Shown here: positions 35,428 to 44,321 of the stretch, piece by piece
How positions within the stretch are numbered: the first letter of the stretch is position 1
How the letters are laid out: each line of letters opens with the position of its first letter
Assembly: GCA_963833955.1 (NCBI GenBank)
Contig: CAWHZY010000016.1
Location: 3,006-67,005, forward strand
Reading direction: 5' to 3'
Source: Roseiarcus sp963833955
GTDB taxonomy: Bacteria > Pseudomonadota > Alphaproteobacteria > Rhizobiales > Beijerinckiaceae
Length of the DNA: 64,000 nt
The notes under the pieces: model-generated
The model's database searches: none
Told to the model about the DNA's origin: nothing
Seen by the model: only the letters and a program-made list of their open reading frames with translations
Position numbers and translations under genes: made by a program

Positions 35428-36687
35428 TTAAACGCTCTTCGCGACGACCGCCTTGCCGGGCGCGGAGGGCAGGAAGCCTCCCAACAGGCCGACCGCCGGC
35501 AGGAAGGCGCAGACGTGATAGACGAAGGTCAGGCTCGTCTTGTCGGCCAGCATGCCCAAGAGCGCCGCGCCAACGCCGCCCAAGCCGAAGCTCAGGCCGA
35601 AGAACAGGCCCGCCACCGCTCCCACATTGCCCGGAGTGAGCTCCTGCGCATAGACGATCATCGCCGAGAAGGCCGACGAGATGATGAGGCCGATCGCAAT
35701 CGAATTGATCACCGTGCCGACCAGTCCGAGATGGGGCAAGAGCAGGGTGAAGGGCAGAACGCCAAGGATCGAGCCCCATATGACGAACTTCGCGCCAAAC
35801 CGGTCAACCAGCGGCCCGCCGAGGAACGTGCCCGCGGCGACGGAAGCGAGGAATACGAACAGCAGCACCTGCGAGCTCTGAATCGACACGCCGAAAGTCT
35901 GGATCAGATAGAAGGTATAATAGCTGTTGAGACTCGAGAGGTAGAGAACCTTCGAGAACAGCATCACGATCAGCACAAAAAGCGTGCGCCGCACGACGCG
36001 GGACGGATGGGCCGGCCCCGTCACCGCGGCCGCCTTGCGAGGCCGGGCGCGAACGGCGGCGTACCAACGGCTGACGCCGGTCAGAATGACGACCGCCGCC
36101 AAGGCCAGCGCCGTGAAGATCAGCACCGAATGCTGCCCGAACGGCACCACGATGAAAGCCGCAAGCAGCGGGCCCAAGGATTGCCCAAAGTTCCCGCCGA
36201 CCTGAAAAAGGCTTTGCGCGAAACCGTGCCGGCCGCCTGACGCCGCCCGCGCCACGCGGGACGCCTCGGGGTGGAAGACGGCGCTGCCGATGCCGACCAC
36301 CGCCACCGAGAGCAGGATCAGCAAATAGGAATTGGCGAAAGCCAGCAGCACCAGGCCGACCAGCGTGAAGGCCATGCCCGACGGCAGGATGAAATTCAGC
36401 GGCCGCTTGTCCAGGCTCATCCCGATCAGCGGCTGAAGGAAGGAGGCGGTAAGCTGGAAGACGAAAGTGATGAGGCCGATCTGGAAGAAGCTCAGCGCGA
36501 ATCGCTGATGGAAGACCGGATAGAGCGCCGGCGCCAGCGACTGCATCACGTCATTGAGCATGTGCGAGGCGCTGAGCGCCATCAGAACGCCAACCGTCGC
36601 CGTTTCCACCCCCCGACTGCTGGTCGCGGAGGCATCAGCGTAAGTCTGCGCAGTCGTCAAGGCTCTGTCCCCGGGCCGGGCGCCCAA
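35428..36687 (-). CDS. fsr: MFS transporter, fosmidomycin-resistance (Fsr) type
   Basis: A 419-residue major facilitator with about twelve hydrophobic segments. Family-like landmarks are SHMLNDVMQSLAPALYPVF in the first helix, LTASFLQPLIGMSLDKRP in the helix 2-3 loop, and GIGSAVFHPEASRVARAASGG. E. coli Fsr exports fosmidomycin; most homologues have unknown substrates. The first 25 residues are hydrophilic and the start may be a TTG at 36660. It sits about 140 bases downstream of infC on the same strand, with no obvious terminator between. Confidence 0.83.
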   Translation of the reverse strand: MGARPGDRALTTAQTYADASATSSRGVETATVGVLMALSASHMLNDVMQSLAPALYPVFHQRFALSFFQIGLITFVFQLTASFLQPLIGMSLDKRPLNFILPSGMAFTLVGLVLLAFANSYLLILLSVAVVGIGSAVFHPEASRVARAASGGRHGFAQSLFQVGGNFGQSLGPLLAAFIVVPFGQHSVLIFTALALAAVVILTGVSRWYAAVRARPRKAAAVTGPAHPSRVVRRTLFVLIVMLFSKVLYLSSLNSYYTFYLIQTFGVSIQSSQVLLFVFLASVAAGTFLGGPLVDRFGAKFVIWGSILGVLPFTLLLPHLGLVGTVINSIAIGLIISSAFSAMIVYAQELTPGNVGAVAGLFFGLSFGLGGVGAALLGMLADKTSLTFVYHVCAFLPAVGLLGGFLPSAPGKAVVAKSV

Positions 36688-36828
36688 TTCGGCGCTGGCC
36701 CAAAAAATTCAGGCCGCCAAAAGCGGCCTTATGTCAGGTATGGGCCAATCATGAGCGCTCCAGCCCCTCATTGTCAATTCGGGGGCGGGTTTTTCGTGTC
36801 GAAGACGTTCAAAAAGGCGTGACGCGGG

Positions 36829-37368
36829 CTATTTCGGCGCGAGAACCATGGTCATCTGGCGGCCTTCCATCAGCGGCTCGGCCTCTACCTTGGCGATTGG
36901 GGCCGTTTCGACCTTCACGCGCTGCAAAAGCTTGTAGCCGATATCCTGGTGCGCCATTTCGCGGCCGCGAAAACGCAGCGTCACCTTGACCTTGTCGCCC
37001 TCGTCGAAGAACCGGCGCACCGAGCGCATCTTCACTTCGTAGTCGTGGTCGTCGATCCCGGGCCTCAGCTTGATCTCCTTGACCTCGACCACCTTCTGGC
37101 GCTTGCGCGCTTCGGAGGACTTCTTCTGCTCGAGGAAGCGATATTTCCCGAAATCGAGGATTTTGCAGACCGGCGGGGTGGCGTTGGGGACGATTTCGAC
37201 CAGATCGAGCGAGGCCTCGTCGGCGAGCTGCTGGGCGTCTGAAAGATTGATGACGCCGCGATTTGTCCCTTCGGCGTCAATAAGTTGGACTTGAACGGCG
37301 CGAATGTCGCGATTGGTGCGCGGCCCGCCCTTCTCCGGCGCCGCGGTTGCCTTCATAGGTCGACGAAT
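36829..37368 (-). CDS. infC: Translation initiation factor IF-3, probable AUU start
   Basis: IF-3 binds the 30S subunit and checks start-codon pairing. The sequence is complete (GPRTNRDIRAVQVQLIDAEG, NATPPVCKILDFGKYR, FRGREMAHQDIG, EGRQMTMVLAPK). The conserved alphaproteobacterial N-terminus (M/I-RRPMKAT) falls on ATT at 37366-37368. GAGGAG lies seven bases upstream of it, whereas the GTG at 37374 is only two bases from that site. E. coli infC also starts with AUU, which lets IF-3 repress its own synthesis, so the same control is likely here. An ATG at 37425 or GTG at 37374 are less likely starts. Confidence 0.93.
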   Translation of the reverse strand: MRRPMKATAAPEKGGPRTNRDIRAVQVQLIDAEGTNRGVINLSDAQQLADEASLDLVEIVPNATPPVCKILDFGKYRFLEQKKSSEARKRQKVVEVKEIKLRPGIDDHDYEVKMRSVRRFFDEGDKVKVTLRFRGREMAHQDIGYKLLQRVKVETAPIAKVEAEPLMEGRQMTMVLAPK

Positions 37369-37525
37369 GGCCACTCTCCTCTTGTTAGCGTTTGAAGACG
37401 CGCCGCTCCCTAAGGACGCACGCAATCCCCCCGCTCAGAGCCGAGCTCTGCGGATTCTTAGAGATGGGTCAGAAAGGGGGAGAAGTCAATCGCTCACGGG
37501 CTCGAAGCGGGTTTCCGGGTTTCTC

Positions 37526-39439
37526 TCAGCCCTCCGGCACTCCAGCCTTGCGCATGTCTTCGATGATGCGCTCGCGTCGCTTCAAGAAATTTGGATTGTC
37601 GCTTTGCGCGCCGGCGCGGTAACGGCGGAGGGTGAACCCGGGATTGAGGGCAAGCCCGGCTTGGACTTCGGCTTGCGCTTCATCGAGTCGCCCCAGCTCC
37701 ACCAGAGCAGCAGCCATATTGAAACGTCCGGTAGCGTAGTTTGGGTTCAATTCCTTCGCGCGGCGAAAGAAGCCGAGCGCCTCCTCGTAGGCGCCAACAT
37801 GCAGCTTGGCGAGGGCGATATACTCTACCCAAACATCGGCTTCCGTATCGTGGGGACTAACGCGCAACGCCTCAAGTTCGTGGCTCTCCGTTTCCTCGGG
37901 ATGACCGTCAAATAGTTTTGCGAGACCAATTAGCGAGTGCGCGGAAGCCAAATTCGGATTCAACGCCAGCGCCCGCTCACTCTCGGCAATGCCCTGGGCC
38001 TCGCGCTTAGTTTGGGCTTCGACCCTGCCCAGCAAATAGTGCGCTCGCGCGTTGTTCGGCGACTGTGACAGCACTCGATTCAGGTTCGCCTCAACGGACG
38101 CGAGGCGTTCGGCCCTGTCGTCCACGGCGTAACCTGTGGCCCCCTGCACCTCAGCAGCCGCCAAGCCGACGGCTGCGTCGAGATTGTCGGGATCAAGCGC
38201 CAATGCCCGCGCAAAGAAACCGCGGGCGCGCTCGACGTTGGCGGGATTTCGCCCTTTATTGAGCCACGCCATGCCCTGGAAATAGAGATCCATCGAATCG
38301 GGAGTGGGCGCGCGCTCCGCGCGCCGGGCCTCGTTGGAGAGCAACTCGGCCCCCAATTGGCTGGCCAAACTGGCGACGATGTCGTCCTGCAGGCTGAAGA
38401 GGTCGGCAAGAGGTTTGTCGAAACGCTCCGCCCAAAGATGGCCACCGCTCTCGGCGTCGATCAACTGCGCATTGACGCGCACTTGGTTCTGATCGTGCTG
38501 CACGGAACCTTCCAGCACGTAACGAACGCCCAGCTCCTTGCCGATCTCTTTGGCGTCGACGCTTTTGCCTTTGTAAGTAAAGGCGGTGTTGCGCGCGATG
38601 ACGAAGGAGCCGCTGAGGCGAGAAAGGTCAGTGGTGAGATTCTCGGTAATGCCGTCGGCGAAATAGTCCTGGCCCGGATCGCCGGAAAGATTGGTGAACG
38701 GCAGCACAACGATAGAGAGGTGTGCGGCCTCGGCCGGTTTTGCCGGTCGCCTGCCAAGCATGCCCCAACCGCCGGCGACGCCAAGAAGCAGAAGCGCGGC
38801 TAAGACGGCGAGCGCGGGCCAGCGCAAAAGCCAGCCGCCGGGCCTTGGCGCCGGAGTTGCGCTCTCCGGCTTGACCGGTGTCGTTGCCGCCGGTGCCGGC
38901 TTAGCCTCCGCCGGCTGGCCGACTTCCAGCGAATAGATGCGCACCGGCTCAACGATGTTCTTGAGTTGGGTTGCGCCGAGATCGCTGACCTTGAGATCGA
39001 GCCGAGACCTGACCTGCCAGTAGGCTTGTTCTGAGAGGCAAATCCCACCCGGCTTGGCAATTCCCTCGAGCCGCGCTGCAACGTTCACCCCGTCGCCCAT
39101 GAGGTCGCCGTCGCTCTCCTCGACGACGTCGCCCAAATGAATGCCGATGCGAAATTCGATCCGCTTGTCGGGCGCGACGCCCGCGTTGCGCTCGACCATG
39201 GCGTGCTGCACTTCGAGCGCGCAGCGCACGGCGTCGACGACGCTGCGGAACTCGATGACGCTGCCGTCGCCAGTGCGCTTGACGATGCGGCCGTGGTGCA
39301 CGGAGATTGTGGGATCGATCAGATCGCTGCGCAGCGCGCGCAGTCGCGCCAGAGTTCGATCTTCGTCCGCGCCAGCCAGTCGGCTATAACCGACCACATC
39401 CGAGACCAGAATCGCCGCAATCTTCCGGGTTTCGCTCAT
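37526..39439 (-). CDS. Class III adenylate/guanylate cyclase with membrane segment and TPR repeats
   Basis: A 637-residue protein from ATG 39439 (MSETRKIAAILVSDVVGYSRL). Residues 1-170 form a class III cyclase domain; metal-binding Asp14 (VSDVVGYS) and the second Asp in RTGDGSVIEF are present. A proline/alanine linker and one membrane helix (about 197-222, WPALAVLAALLLLGVAGGW) follow. Next is a FlgO/CadC-type domain (VVLPFTNLSGDPGQDYFADG) and a C-terminal TPR array to the end. This architecture is common in rhizobia; the nucleotide made and the signal sensed are unknown. Confidence 0.88.
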   Translation of the reverse strand: MSETRKIAAILVSDVVGYSRLAGADEDRTLARLRALRSDLIDPTISVHHGRIVKRTGDGSVIEFRSVVDAVRCALEVQHAMVERNAGVAPDKRIEFRIGIHLGDVVEESDGDLMGDGVNVAARLEGIAKPGGICLSEQAYWQVRSRLDLKVSDLGATQLKNIVEPVRIYSLEVGQPAEAKPAPAATTPVKPESATPAPRPGGWLLRWPALAVLAALLLLGVAGGWGMLGRRPAKPAEAAHLSIVVLPFTNLSGDPGQDYFADGITENLTTDLSRLSGSFVIARNTAFTYKGKSVDAKEIGKELGVRYVLEGSVQHDQNQVRVNAQLIDAESGGHLWAERFDKPLADLFSLQDDIVASLASQLGAELLSNEARRAERAPTPDSMDLYFQGMAWLNKGRNPANVERARGFFARALALDPDNLDAAVGLAAAEVQGATGYAVDDRAERLASVEANLNRVLSQSPNNARAHYLLGRVEAQTKREAQGIAESERALALNPNLASAHSLIGLAKLFDGHPEETESHELEALRVSPHDTEADVWVEYIALAKLHVGAYEEALGFFRRAKELNPNYATGRFNMAAALVELGRLDEAQAEVQAGLALNPGFTLRRYRAGAQSDNPNFLKRRERIIEDMRKAGVPEG

Positions 39440-39699
39440 GGCGCACCCTCCGGGCATCATCCGGCTTAGCACAAAAGCCGTTGAAGCGCCGGTGATATGT
39501 TGAGCGAGCCAAGGGATTCCGCCCCCCGAGCCAATACTCGAAGCGCAGGCTTGGGATCGGTTCGACGCGCCCGGCAGACCGTCGCGCAGTGACTGTTATT
39601 TGCGCATTGTTGCCATTGCATCGCGATATCGCCGAAGAGCCGGAATCCGCCCTTTCGCGACATCTGACTGGATGTCCGCCATTGCCTTTTTACGACAGC

Positions 39700-40120
39700 G
39701 GTCTGACGTTCGATCCTTGCCGCGCTCATAAGAATTTCGCCAAGCTCGGGGGTCGTCGGCGAGGGCAACGGGCCAGCCGGATCGAACCATTCCATGGCGT
39801 CGACTTCGTCAGGCGCAGCTCGCCCTTGATCCTCGGCGACGAACGAAGCGACAAAATGCGACTGTATTCGGTTCCCTTCGTGGACAATCGCCTCCACATG
39901 CCGGTCAAAAGCGATGATTTCGGCCTCGACGCGACCTCTTCCCTAAGCTCGCGGGCGGGCGCATCCGCGAGCGTCTCGCCGGCTTCGACGAGGCCGCCGG
40001 GTGGCTGAAAGGGTCGATCAGCGGCGCCCTCGCCTGGCGCGCGATGAGCGCTTGGACTTTCGGAACATCGCCGCCGAGACCGAGGATGGGGCGCGTCGGT
40101 AATAACGCGTTGGTTATGTG
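39700..40120 (-). pseudogene. Nudix hydrolase pseudogene in three frames
   Basis: Minus-strand frames taken in order rebuild a Nudix protein. PTRPILGLGGDV in one frame is the usual first strand. FQPPGGLVEAGETLADAPARELREEVAS in a second frame is a near-complete Nudix box (GGx5Ex7REUxEE). VEAIVHEGNRIQSHFVASFVAEDQG to EWFDPAGPLP in a third frame is the C-terminal half. At least two frameshifts separate them. The rest of 39440-40434 has no gene I can support. Confidence 0.72.
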
Positions 40121-40434
40121 TTGCGCCCCAGGCCGCCGATCTCTCAAGCCGGGATCGCTGCCGGCCCCCGGCGGCGTTCCGCCCCGAGCCTGACGCGGCC
40201 GCGAGGGAAGCGCCTCCCGTGTCCAAATCCGAAAAGCTAATTTTGCGACAATTGATTTACGAACAACAGAAACTCATGCTATACCTTTGCCTGTCGCCGG
40301 GATCGAGCCCGCGCCATGCCGGCGCGGGACGAACAAGGAAAGGCGGGCGACGTTTCGAGCCGACCCCGAGCGGGTGCAGGAAACGCTTTACTCCAATCGG
40401 CCGTAACCCGTTGAAAAGTCTCGATTCGAAAAAA

Positions 40435-40506
40435 TAAACGCTAGTAAACGCTAGCATTTTTACTAGCGTTTACTCGCGTTTATTGACGGTTACTGGCGTT
40501 TATGCG
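40435..40506. repeat. Decamer repeat array with 14-bp inverted repeat before comM
   Basis: From 40459 the sequence reads as 10-bp units TTTACTAGCG, TTTACTCGCG, TTTATTGACG, GTTACTGGCG, TTTATGCG. The first unit is mirrored upstream: TAAACGCTAGTAAA (40435-40448) is the perfect complement of TTTACTAGCGTTTA (40459-40472) across a 10-base spacer. AT-rich units stand out from the GC-rich surroundings. The array lies about 140 bases before the likely comM start. An operator, a protein-binding iteron cluster or a slippage product are all possible. Confidence 0.75.
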
Positions 40507-40646
40507 CGGCAGCCCGCGTGGGTTCGAGACCCCCGGACCGCTCGCGTTTCGGCGCGCGACCCCGGTTCACCACCGATTTGCCCCTTGCGCTCGGGCCAAT
40601 GTTCTGCAAACGTTCCGACCATCGATGGGCCCGGGCGGGGGCGGAC

Positions 40647-42185
40647 ATGGTGGCGCGCGTATCGACAATGGCCTTTGAGGGCGTGGAGGCGCGCCCGGTC
40701 GACGTCCAGGTGCAGATCGCCGCAGGCACGGTCGCTTTCACCATCGTCGGCCTTGGCGACAAGGCGGTGGGCGAATCGCGCGAGCGGGTGCGCTCGGCGC
40801 TGATCGCCTCGGGCCTCGCCCTTCCGGCCAAGCGCATCACCGTCAACCTCGCGCCGGCCGACATGCCGAAGGAAGGCAGCCATTACGACCTGCCGATCGC
40901 GCTCGCGGTGATGGCGGCGATCGGCGCCATTCCCCCCGACGCGCTCGACGGCTTCGCGGTGATCGGGGAGCTTGCGCTCGATGGCGCGATCAGCGCGGTC
41001 GCTGGCGTCCTGCCGGCCGCGATCGCCGCCAACGGCGCCGGCAAAGGCTTGATCTGCCCCGCCCCCTGCGGACCCGAGGCGGCCTGGGCGTCGGCCGATC
41101 TCGAGATTCTCGCGCCCCGCTCCCTGATCCAGCTCGCCAACCACTTCAAGGGCGCGCAAGTGCTGTCGCGTCCCGAGCCTGCTCTGCGCGCGGCGGCCGG
41201 ACCGCAGCCGGACCTGCGCGACATCAAGGGCCAGGAGAGCGCCAAGCGCGCGCTCGAGGTCGCGGCGGCGGGGGGCCACAACCTGTTGATGAGCGGCGCG
41301 CCTGGGGCCGGCAAGTCGATGCTCGCCCAGCGTTTGCCCTCGATCCTGCCGCCCCTGACGCCGCGCGAATTGCTCGAAGTCTCGATGATTCATTCGGTTG
41401 CGGGCGCCCTTGCCGGCGGGGCGCTGACCGACCGGCGCCCGTTCCGAAGCCCCCATCATTCGGCCTCGATGGCGGCGCTGGTCGGGGGCGGCGTGCATGC
41501 TAAGCCCGGCGAGATCTCGCTCGCCCACAATGGCGTCCTGTTCCTTGACGAACTCCCGGAGTTTCAGCCCCAGGTGCTGGATAGCCTGCGCCAACCGATC
41601 GAGACCGGCGAAGTGGCGATCGCCCGCGCCAATCATCGCATCGTCTATCCGGCGCGGTTTCAGTTGATCGCGGCGATGAACCCATGCCGGTGCGGCATGG
41701 CGAACGAGCCGGGTTATGCCTGCAAGCGCGCGCCAAACGACCGCTGTGTGGCGCAATATCTCGGCCGCCTCTCCGGTCCGCTCCTGGATCGCTTCGATCT
41801 CGTCGTCGACGTGCCCTCGGTCCTGGCGGCGGATCTGATGACGCCCCCGGCCCGCGAAGGCTCGGCGGAAGCCGCCGCCAGAGTGGCGGCGGCGCGCAAG
41901 ATCCAGCTCGCGCGATACGCCAACCTCGGGCTCGACGGCGTCGTTTGCAATGCGCGTGCGCCGGCCAGCGCCATCGAGGAGATTGCGGAGGCCGACGCAT
42001 CGGGTCTGGCGCTGTTGCGCGACGCCGCCGAGCGTCTGCGTCTTTCGGCGCGCGGCTATCATCGCGTGCTTAAGCTTGCTCGCACGCTTGCTGATCTGGA
42101 CGGCGGCGGCCCGACCCGTCGCGTCCATCTCGCCGAGGCGCTCTCCTACCGCGGCGCGCCAGACCGCGCGGTCGCGGCGGCATAG
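40647..42185 (+). CDS. comM: ComM/YifB family Mg-chelatase-like AAA+ ATPase
   Basis: A 512-residue protein from ATG 40647 (MVARVSTMAFEGVEARPVDVQ). An N-terminal Lon-type S5 domain (about 1-165) is followed by a Mg-chelatase AAA+ core with Walker A GAPGAGKSMLAQRLPSILPP and Walker B VLFLDELPEF. The Mg-chelatase C-terminal domain has the CxCG...C...C pattern (MNPCRCGMANEPGYACKRAPNDRCV). ComM is a hexameric helicase that promotes branch migration during integration of transforming DNA. The frame could extend upstream to 40518, but only the 40647 start is family-like. Confidence 0.92.
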   Translation: MVARVSTMAFEGVEARPVDVQVQIAAGTVAFTIVGLGDKAVGESRERVRSALIASGLALPAKRITVNLAPADMPKEGSHYDLPIALAVMAAIGAIPPDALDGFAVIGELALDGAISAVAGVLPAAIAANGAGKGLICPAPCGPEAAWASADLEILAPRSLIQLANHFKGAQVLSRPEPALRAAAGPQPDLRDIKGQESAKRALEVAAAGGHNLLMSGAPGAGKSMLAQRLPSILPPLTPRELLEVSMIHSVAGALAGGALTDRRPFRSPHHSASMAALVGGGVHAKPGEISLAHNGVLFLDELPEFQPQVLDSLRQPIETGEVAIARANHRIVYPARFQLIAAMNPCRCGMANEPGYACKRAPNDRCVAQYLGRLSGPLLDRFDLVVDVPSVLAADLMTPPAREGSAEAAARVAAARKIQLARYANLGLDGVVCNARAPASAIEEIAEADASGLALLRDAAERLRLSARGYHRVLKLARTLADLDGGGPTRRVHLAEALSYRGAPDRAVAAA

Positions 42186-42306
42186 ACAGTCGGAATCGGC
42201 GCAAACCGTAGAATTCGGCCGAATTCCGCAAGGGGTTCACAACTGCCGGCTGAGACCATGATCTCCAAGCTGATCGGCGCGACGCCGCGCTCAAGCGAGA
42301 TTGGAA

Positions 42307-44088
42307 ATGGATCTGGGCGCCGGGTTGGCGGATTTCGCGGTTCATGCGCTGTGGCTTCAGGCCGGCGCGGTCATCGCTTTGGCGGCCGCGCTCGCCGGTG
42401 CGACCGCCCGCGCCCGGGGTCAAGCGGAAGCGCGGGAGGCGCGGATCGCCGCCGAAAACGACGGGTTGCGCGATGAACTTTGGCGACTCAAGGAAGCGAG
42501 GAGCGCGCGCGACCGGGCGGAGGCGGCGAGCGAGGCCAAATCGCGCTTTCTGACGACGATGAGCCATGAAATCCGCACTCCGATCAGCGGCATTCTCGGC
42601 ATGGCCGATCTGTTGCGGGCGGCTTCCCTCGATCCCGAAAACGCAAGCTATGTCGAGGTGATCCGCAGTTCCGGGAGCGCGCTCATCGCGCTGATCGACG
42701 AAATCCTCGATCTGGCCAAGATAGAGGCGGGCCGTTTCGATCTCGTCGTCGAGAGGGTCGATCTTCGCCGGCTCACCGAGGGCGTGGTCGAACTGCTCGC
42801 ACCGCCCGCCCAGAGCAAAGGCATTGAGATCGTGGCCTCATTCAGCGCCGGCGCCCCGCGCTTCGTCCGCGCGGACGGCCCGCGCCTGCGCCAAATCCTG
42901 ATGAACCTTGCCGGCAACGCGGTCAAATTCACCGATCGTGGCGGCGTCTGCGTGACGGTCGAGCGCGGTGAAATGGGCTCGGCGCGGTTCTCGGTGATCG
43001 ATACTGGGCCCGGCGTGCCGCCGGATCGCCGGAAGGCGATTTTCGACAGTTTCGAGCAGGGCGACAGCTCACACGCGCGCCGTTTCGAAGGCGCGGGGTT
43101 GGGGCTCCCCATCTCGCGCGAACTCGTCCGCCTCATGGGCGGCGAACTGACGCTTTCTGACAATCCAGGCGGAGGGTCGATTTTCGCCTTCGCCGTCCGG
43201 TTGCCGAAATGCGCCTCAGTCGAGCCGCTGGCCACACCGGAGACGATGCCTCGCGTCCCTAGTGGGACACGCGCGCTCATCATCGCCAATTCTCCATTCG
43301 AGGCGCCGGCTATCGAAGCCCGCCTTATCGAAGCGGGCGTCGATGTAGATCGCGTCCAGGGCTTGGACTCCGGCCTCGAGGCATTGAACGCCCCGCACAA
43401 GCCAGATGTCGTTATCGTCGATTGCGCGCTCGGACCCGAAGCCACCAATCGGCTTGCGCAGGCCGCGCGAGAGGCGGCGGTCCGACGCAGCCTGGTGCTG
43501 TTTTCGCCCTTCGAACGCCGCGCTTTCGGGCAGATGGCGCTCACGGGTTTCGATGGCTGGCTGGTCAAGCCGGTTCGTGCACGCTCGCTTTTCGAGCGTG
43601 TGACGTGGGATGTTGGACCCACCCCCGGCCCTGCCTCGCGCCTCTCATCGCCCCCGCTGGTCCGCCGCGCCCTTGTCGCTGAAGACAACGACATCAATGC
43701 TCTCATTACTCAAAAGGCCATGCGCCGCTTGGGCTTCGAGACCGTTCGAGCATTCGACGGCGAAGAGGCGTTGCGTCTGGCCTCGCCGATCGCGCCCCTA
43801 GAATCTCGACCTTTCGACATCATCTTGATGGACCTTAAGATGCCAGCTCTCGACGGCTATGAGGCCACGCGCCGTCTGCGGAGGCTCGAGGCCGCCTGTG
43901 GCTGGTCGCCGACCCCCATTATCGCCCTGACCGCCAATGCTTTCGAGGAGTGGAAAATCTCCCCGTCGGCCGCTGGCTTCGACGCCATTCTTATCAAGCC
44001 GGTCGAGTTCGGAGCGTTAGCGGAAACGGTGGAGGGAGTGTGCGCCACTCGGGCGGCGCCCTCACGCGAGCGTCTGCGCGCGTCATAG
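42307..44088 (+). CDS. Hybrid sensor histidine kinase with two receiver domains
   Basis: 593 residues from ATG 42307; TTG 42301 is also possible. One membrane helix (about 12-32) and a coiled coil (35-80) lead to HisKA with phospho-accepting His87 (TMSHEIRTP) and an HATPase_c domain (N box NLAGNAVKF, then DTGPGVPP and GAGLGLPIS). A divergent receiver follows (VVIVDCALG), then a canonical one (ALVAEDND, phospho-Asp in LMDLKMP, Lys in LIKPVE). No periplasmic sensor domain is present and no partner regulator is adjacent, so it probably signals through an unlinked phosphotransferase. Confidence 0.88.
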   Translation: MDLGAGLADFAVHALWLQAGAVIALAAALAGATARARGQAEAREARIAAENDGLRDELWRLKEARSARDRAEAASEAKSRFLTTMSHEIRTPISGILGMADLLRAASLDPENASYVEVIRSSGSALIALIDEILDLAKIEAGRFDLVVERVDLRRLTEGVVELLAPPAQSKGIEIVASFSAGAPRFVRADGPRLRQILMNLAGNAVKFTDRGGVCVTVERGEMGSARFSVIDTGPGVPPDRRKAIFDSFEQGDSSHARRFEGAGLGLPISRELVRLMGGELTLSDNPGGGSIFAFAVRLPKCASVEPLATPETMPRVPSGTRALIIANSPFEAPAIEARLIEAGVDVDRVQGLDSGLEALNAPHKPDVVIVDCALGPEATNRLAQAAREAAVRRSLVLFSPFERRAFGQMALTGFDGWLVKPVRARSLFERVTWDVGPTPGPASRLSSPPLVRRALVAEDNDINALITQKAMRRLGFETVRAFDGEEALRLASPIAPLESRPFDIILMDLKMPALDGYEATRRLRRLEAACGWSPTPIIALTANAFEEWKISPSAAGFDAILIKPVEFGALAETVEGVCATRAAPSRERLRAS

Positions 44089-44321
44089 AATCGAATCGGA
44101 GTGACCACACCTACGCACGGGAAGTCGCAGCTTTGGCGCCGTCGCCCAGTCTTGAATCAATTCCTCGATCGAATATTTGTCGAGGTGATCATCGCGTCAG
44201 GGAAAGCGCCCGGACCTCCCTCGAGCCTTTGCCTTGCCATCCCCGCCTCGGCGCCCTAGACGAAAAACGCTCGCCCGCTGTGGGTTTCGGGCGGCCAAGC
44301 CAATCCTATTCACCGGCGATC

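Noticed and set aside
40308..40328. Strong hairpin CCCGCGCC/GGCGCGGG as a terminator
   Set aside because: No T run follows on either strand and no gene ends immediately before it.
40435..40506. Decamer array considered as a CRISPR array
   Set aside because: Units are 10 bp and contiguous, without unique spacers, and no cas genes are present.
40500..42128. Minus-strand open frame of 542 codons across comM
   Set aside because: Complementary to a clear AAA+ protein; composition is Arg/Gly/Asp-rich with no motifs.
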